From contig JASHYF010000313.1 in assembly GCA_030043235.1 (NCBI GenBank), forward strand, positions 1 to 7,678: 7,678 bases of DNA, in the 5' to 3' direction. Source of the stretch: Solirubrobacteraceae bacterium. Its GTDB lineage: Bacteria > Actinomycetota > Thermoleophilia > Solirubrobacterales > Solirubrobacteraceae. The position numbers and the translations under genes are program-made. The number at the start of each line of letters is the position of its first letter. The first letter of the stretch is position 1. This document shows, one piece after another, positions 4,506-7,678 of this stretch. The notes below the pieces were generated by a model. It was given only the letters and a program-made list of their open reading frames with translations. It had not been told where the DNA came from and ran no database searches.

Positions 4506-7500
4506 CCGGCGATCGCCGGCTCGCCTGTCCCCATGAGGGGGTCCTCTTCTTCCTGCGCGCCGGCCGGCGGCTCCTCGTCGCCGAGCTCGGGGCCGGCGCC
4601 GCCGGCGGCATCGAACAGCGAGGGGTCGCGCGCGGAGCCGCGGATGAGATCGTCGGGGGAGCCGTTCGGCGAGAGGCGCCCCTGGCGCGTGCCGAAGTAG
4701 ATCGCCTGCGGGTGGTGGGCGACGAGCGCGAGCGTCGACTGCTCGGGCTCCGGCGCGTAGCCGTCTGTGATGCGCATGCCGATCTGCTCGAGGCCGAGCA
4801 GCTTCTCCACCTTCACGTGCTCTGACTGCTCGGGCACGGCGGGGTAGCCCCACGAGTAGCGCCGGCCCTGTGCGGCCTCGATGTCGAGCATCTGGCGCGC
4901 GACGAAGTGCAGCCACTCGGCCAGTCCCTCGGCGGTCTGCACGCCGAGGCCGTGCACGAACAGCTGCTCGGCGAACTCGCCTTCGGACTCGAGCTTGGCC
5001 ATCAGCTCGGTCACCTGTGAGCCCACGGTGACCGCCTGCACCGCGATCACGTCGAGCTCCGCCGGAGGCCGGGCGGGCGGGGTTCCAATCCCGGACCCGG
5101 GTGGGTGGGTTCGAGTCGCCGGGCGGAAGAAGTCGGCCAGGCACAGGCGGTCTCCGGCGGGCTGGCGCGGGCACACGAAGCGCGTGAGCTCCGCGGCGGC
5201 CGGGTCCGGCGTCTCGCCCTGGCCGGGCGGCGACAGCACGACGATCTCGTTGCCGAGCGCGTAGCACGGGAAGAACCCGAGCAGCGCGCGGGGGTGCAGA
5301 TAGTCCTGCTCGCGCCACATGCGCTGGAGGCGCGGGCGGAAGTCCTCGCGCAGCAGCGTCTGCCACGCCTCGCCTTTGACGCCCCGCCCGCCCCAGTGCA
5401 GCTTGAACAGCACGTGCGTGTCGAGGTGGCGGTAGACCTCGTCCATGTCCACCTCGATCTCGCGCACGCCCCAGAACGGCGGCGTGGGGATGGGGAGGTC
5501 GGTGCGCACGGCCGAGCGCACGGAGTCGTCAGACAGGTCCGGCCCCTCAGCCGGTTCATCGCCCTTCGCGCGGAACTCGCGCGCGCCGGCGTGCAGCTTG
5601 CCCACGAGCGCCTCGCGCGCGTCCGCGTCGATCAGCTGGTCCATCACGGCGAGGCCCTCGAAGGCGTCCTTGCAGTAGAACACCCCCGGCTCGTACACCT
5701 CCTCGGAGTCCCTGCCGCCGGGGTACAGCGCGCGGTAGCCGAACGCGCGGTTGATCGCCGCGCCGCCGATCAGCACCGGGTAGGAGAGGCCCTTGGCGTG
5801 CAGCTCGGCGATGCACGCGGGCATCTGCTTGGAGGTGGAGACGAGCAGCGCAGAGAGGCCGATGGCGGTGGCGTCGTGCTCCTGCGCGGCGTCCACGATC
5901 GTCTGGACCGGCACCTGCTTGCCCAGGTCCACGACCGTGTAGCCGTTGTTGGTGAGGATCGTGTTCACCAGCGACTTGCCGATGTCGTGCACGTCGCCGA
6001 ACACCGTCGCGAGCACGACCGTGCCCTTGGTGTAGCCCTCGATCTTGTCGAGATATCTCTCCAGCTGGGCGACCGCGCGCTTCATCACCTCCGCCGACTG
6101 CAGCACGAACGGCAGGATCAGCTCGCCCGCGCCGAATTTGTCGCCGACCTCCTTCATCGCGGGGAGGAGCACGTCGTTGAGGGTGGGCACGGCGCCGATC
6201 TTCTCCACGCTGCGATCGATCCACTCCTCCACGCCGTCTCGACGGCGTCTCAATATATGAAAATTGAGGGCCTCCTCCGGCTCCATGCCCTCGGTCGGGC
6301 CGGAGGATCCGGTCCCACCCGGGCGGGTGGGGTCCGATTCCTCGCCCTTGGACTCGAAGTGCGCGATGAAGCGCTCGAGCGCGTCCTCGCGGCGGTCGAA
6401 CACGAGGTCGTCGGCCAGCTCGCGCTCGGCCTCGGGAATCTCCGCGTAGGGGGTGATGTGGTTGGGGTTGACCATCGCCAGGTCCAGGCCCGCGTGCACG
6501 CAGTGGTGCAGGAACACCGAGTTGAGCACCGCGCGCGCGCCGGGGGAGACGCCGAAGGACACGTTCGATACCCCCAGCGAGGTCTTCACATCGGGTATCT
6601 CGGCCTTGATGCGGCGGATGCCCTCGATCGTCTCGATCGCCGACGGCCGCAACTCCTCGTCCCCCGTTATCAAAACGAATGTGAGGCAGTCGAAGATCAG
6701 CAGCTGCGGATCCAGGCCGTGCTCGGAGCAGCACAGCTCGTGGATGCGCTTGGCGATCTCCAGCTTGCGCTCGGCGGTTTTGGCCATCCCCAGCTCGTCG
6801 ATCGTGAGCGCGATCAGCGCCGCCCCGTGGGCGAGCGCGAGCGGCACCACGCGGTCGAGCTTCGCGCGCCCGGCCTCGAGGTTCACCGAGTTCACGATCG
6901 CCCGCCCGGGAATCTGCTCGAGCGCGCGCTCGATCACCTCCGGCTCGGTCGAGTCCACCTGGATCGGCGCCGGCTGGGTGAGCGAGACCTTCTTCACCAG
7001 GAGGCGCATCTGCTCGTCCTCGTCGGTGCGCTCGGTCAGCGCGACGCACACGTCGAGCACGTGCGCGCCGCCGGTCACCTGGTCCTCGGCGATCTGCACG
7101 AGGCCGTCGTAGTCCTCGGCGAGCAGCAGCTCCTTGGCCCTGCGCGAGCCCTGCGAGTTGACGCGCTCGCCCACCATCGTCGGCGCCGGCTCCTGCGCGA
7201 GCGGGGTGGCGGCGATCATCGAAGATAGATGGGCCGGCCTGGGGGCCGGCCTCGGTTGCACGGCGCGGCGGCTCCCGCCGGCGCCGTCCCCGGCGTCCCC
7301 GGCGCCCGAGACCCGTCGCGCGATCGCGGCGATATGCGCGGGCGTGGTCCCGCAGCAGCCGCCGACGATCCCCACGCCGTAGCGCTCCACGAACTCCTTC
7401 AGGCTGTCGGCCAGCGGCTCGGGCTCCTCCGGGAAGATCGTCTCGCCGTCTGGGCCCTGCAGCGGCAGCCCGGCGTTGGGGATGCACGCGACCGGTACGG

Positions 7501-7678
7501 GGCAGTGTTCGCCGAGGAAGCGGATCGCGTCGCGCATGTCCTCCGGCCCGGTCGAGCAGTTCAGCCCGATCACGTCCACCTCCAGCGCCTCCAGCGTGGT
7601 GAGCACCGCCGAGACGTCCGTGCCCAGCAGCATCTTGCCGCCGTTGGGCAGCAGCGACACGGAGGTGTGGATCGGCAG
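4502..7678 (-). CDS. metH: Cobalamin-dependent methionine synthase MetH, N-terminus beyond window
   Basis: The frame is open from the right edge to TGA at 4504-4502, giving 1058 residues. MetH transfers a methyl group from 5-methyltetrahydrofolate through cobalamin to homocysteine in the cytoplasm. Domains run in the usual order. The homocysteine domain has zinc ligands in GLNCSTGP (Cys codon 7558-7556) and GGCCGTTP (7357-7352). The pterin domain starts at GERVNSQGS (~7171). The cobalamin cap starts near 6270, and the cobalamin domain has GDVHDIGKS, whose axial His is encoded at 5989-5987. The activation domain has RYSWGYP near 4850, fitting the AdoMet motif RxxxGYP. All key residues seen are present. 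E. coli MetH is about 1227 residues, so roughly 170-190 are missing. The frame could start at GTG 7660, but LPIHTS upstream continues the domain, so that codon is internal. Oddities are two extra linkers (about 6280-6350 and 5060-5128), a Gly/Pro/Ala-rich linker near 7230-7305 and an acidic C-terminal tail. Any riboswitch upstream is out of view. Confidence 0.96.
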   Translation of the reverse strand: MPIHTSVSLLPNGGKMLLGTDVSAVLTTLEALEVDVIGLNCSTGPEDMRDAIRFLGEHCPVPVACIPNAGLPLQGPDGETIFPEEPEPLADSLKEFVERYGVGIVGGCCGTTPAHIAAIARRVSGAGDAGDGAGGSRRAVQPRPAPRPAHLSSMIAATPLAQEPAPTMVGERVNSQGSRRAKELLLAEDYDGLVQIAEDQVTGGAHVLDVCVALTERTDEDEQMRLLVKKVSLTQPAPIQVDSTEPEVIERALEQIPGRAIVNSVNLEAGRAKLDRVVPLALAHGAALIALTIDELGMAKTAERKLEIAKRIHELCCSEHGLDPQLLIFDCLTFVLITGDEELRPSAIETIEGIRRIKAEIPDVKTSLGVSNVSFGVSPGARAVLNSVFLHHCVHAGLDLAMVNPNHITPYAEIPEAERELADDLVFDRREDALERFIAHFESKGEESDPTRPGGTGSSGPTEGMEPEEALNFHILRRRRDGVEEWIDRSVEKIGAVPTLNDVLLPAMKEVGDKFGAGELILPFVLQSAEVMKRAVAQLERYLDKIEGYTKGTVVLATVFGDVHDIGKSLVNTILTNNGYTVVDLGKQVPVQTIVDAAQEHDATAIGLSALLVSTSKQMPACIAELHAKGLSYPVLIGGAAINRAFGYRALYPGGRDSEEVYEPGVFYCKDAFEGLAVMDQLIDADAREALVGKLHAGAREFRAKGDEPAEGPDLSDDSVRSAVRTDLPIPTPPFWGVREIEVDMDEVYRHLDTHVLFKLHWGGRGVKGEAWQTLLREDFRPRLQRMWREQDYLHPRALLGFFPCYALGNEIVVLSPPGQGETPDPAAAELTRFVCPRQPAGDRLCLADFFRPATRTHPPGSGIGTPPARPPAELDVIAVQAVTVGSQVTELMAKLESEGEFAEQLFVHGLGVQTAEGLAEWLHFVARQMLDIEAAQGRRYSWGYPAVPEQSEHVKVEKLLGLEQIGMRITDGYAPEPEQSTLALVAHHPQAIYFGTRQGRLSPNGSPDDLIRGSARDPSLFDAAGGAGPELGDEEPPAGAQEEEDPLMGTGEPAIAG
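4506..4519. repeat. 14-base perfect palindrome at the 3' end of metH
   Basis: CCGGCGATCGCCGG is fully self-complementary and ends the metH coding sequence, one base from the stop codon. In RNA it could fold only with a small loop, so it is at most part of a weak terminator. It could also be a binding site next to the candidate lipoprotein promoter. Confidence 0.45.
5095..5117. repeat. Linker repeat copy 2 inside metH activation domain
   Basis: The plus strand carries ACCCGGGTGGGTGGG followed by TTCGAGTC. It matches the copy at 6317-6340 in 20 of 23 aligned bases with one single-base gap. It lies in a ~23-residue insertion between LADFFR and ELDVIAVQAVTVG, where E. coli MetH has only a short loop. 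A related element, GGGGTTCCAATCCC, sits just left at 5079-5092. Confidence 0.5.
6232..6334. repeat. Four adjacent inverted repeats inside metH (pterin-cobalamin linker)
   Basis: Four inverted repeats follow one another. CGCCGTC/GACGGCG is at 6232-6238 and 6241-6247. CTCAAT/ATTGAG is at 6249-6254 and 6263-6268. TCCTCCGG/CCGGAGGA is at 6273-6280 and 6300-6307. CCCACCC/GGGTGGG is at 6314-6320 and 6325-6331, extendable to 6311-6334 with two wobble pairs. They cover the linker and the first codons of the cobalamin cap domain. They could fold in either strand. Confidence 0.5.
6317..6340. repeat. Linker repeat copy 1 inside metH
   Basis: The plus strand carries ACCCGGGCGGGTGGGG followed by TCCGATTC, in the low-complexity linker coding ESDPTRPGGTGSS between the pterin and cobalamin-cap domains. 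It matches the copy at 5095-5117 (20 of 23 bases, one gap). The two copies are read in different frames (ESDPTRPG here, TRTHPPG there), so the similarity is at DNA level. Confidence 0.5.
7231..7303. repeat. Short tandem repeats in the metH homocysteine-pterin linker
   Basis: GGGCCGGCCT occurs at 7231-7240 and 7243-7252 (12-base period). GTCCCCGGC is an exact tandem pair at 7286-7294 and 7295-7303. Both encode the low-complexity linker (AGDAGDGAGG and PRPAPRP) between the first two MetH domains. Slippage expansion of a tolerant linker explains them well. Confidence 0.6.

Noticed and set aside
5079..5117. A possible tRNA or tRNA fragment from the T-loop-like GGTTCGAGTC
   Set aside because: The flanking bases do not pair as a T-stem for this copy, no acceptor or anticodon arm is found nearby, and the segment is in frame within metH.
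5105..7228. A 707-codon open frame on the plus strand opposite metH
   Set aside because: The composition is typical of antisense GC-rich frames (Leu/Arg/His/Val repeats). The opposite strand encodes all the MetH catalytic motifs.
4502..7660. MetH starting at GTG 7660 as a complete shorter protein
   Set aside because: The codons between 7660 and the window edge (LPIHTS) continue the homocysteine domain, and the zinc-binding domain would lack most of its barrel.
1..7678. CRISPR array, insertion sequence, transposase, integrase, rRNA or complete tRNA gene
   Set aside because: No spaced direct-repeat array, transposase or integrase motif, rRNA segment or full cloverleaf was seen on either strand.

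Overview
The window is very GC-rich (roughly 70% by eye, not counted) and densely coding, with few good Shine-Dalgarno sites. It looks like a high-GC actinobacterium. The closest feel is the Thermoleophilia/Solirubrobacterales, judged from the MetH type, the ten-helix GGDEF-EAL protein and the Cys-rich lipoprotein. That placement is from protein style only and is an inference.

Layout, left to right. At the left edge (1-114, minus) is the N-terminal part of a HicA-type toxin, cut by the window edge. An 86-base divergent intergenic region follows. Next come two plus-strand genes: a YhbQ-like GIY-YIG nuclease-domain protein (201-491) and a 213-residue protein resembling polynucleotide-kinase-type P-loop kinases but lacking the Walker A lysine (529-1170). 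Two hairpins built on a 20-base direct repeat lie after it. Then a large membrane GGDEF-EAL protein with all major c-di-GMP motifs intact runs on the plus strand (1393-3852). It converges on a small secreted lipoprotein (minus, 3849-4418), and the two stop codons share one CTAG. The rest (4502-7678, minus) is the C-terminal ~1058 residues of cobalamin-dependent methionine synthase MetH, whose N-terminus lies beyond the right edge.

The genes do not form one pathway. MetH is core one-carbon and methionine metabolism. The GGDEF-EAL protein is a signalling enzyme at the membrane. The lipoprotein is an exported protein of unknown role, and HicA belongs to a toxin-antitoxin pair whose antitoxin must lie outside the window. 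The left third looks like accessory sequence and the right half like core genome.

No complete new defence or mobile system is visible. The most unusual observations are: (1) two in-frame linker insertions in metH that share a ~23-base DNA motif read in different frames, suggesting an undescribed dispersed repeat; (2) a run of four adjacent inverted repeats plus an AT-rich rare-codon patch at one of these linkers; (3) the degenerate kinase-like protein; (4) the internally duplicated four-cysteine lipoprotein domain.
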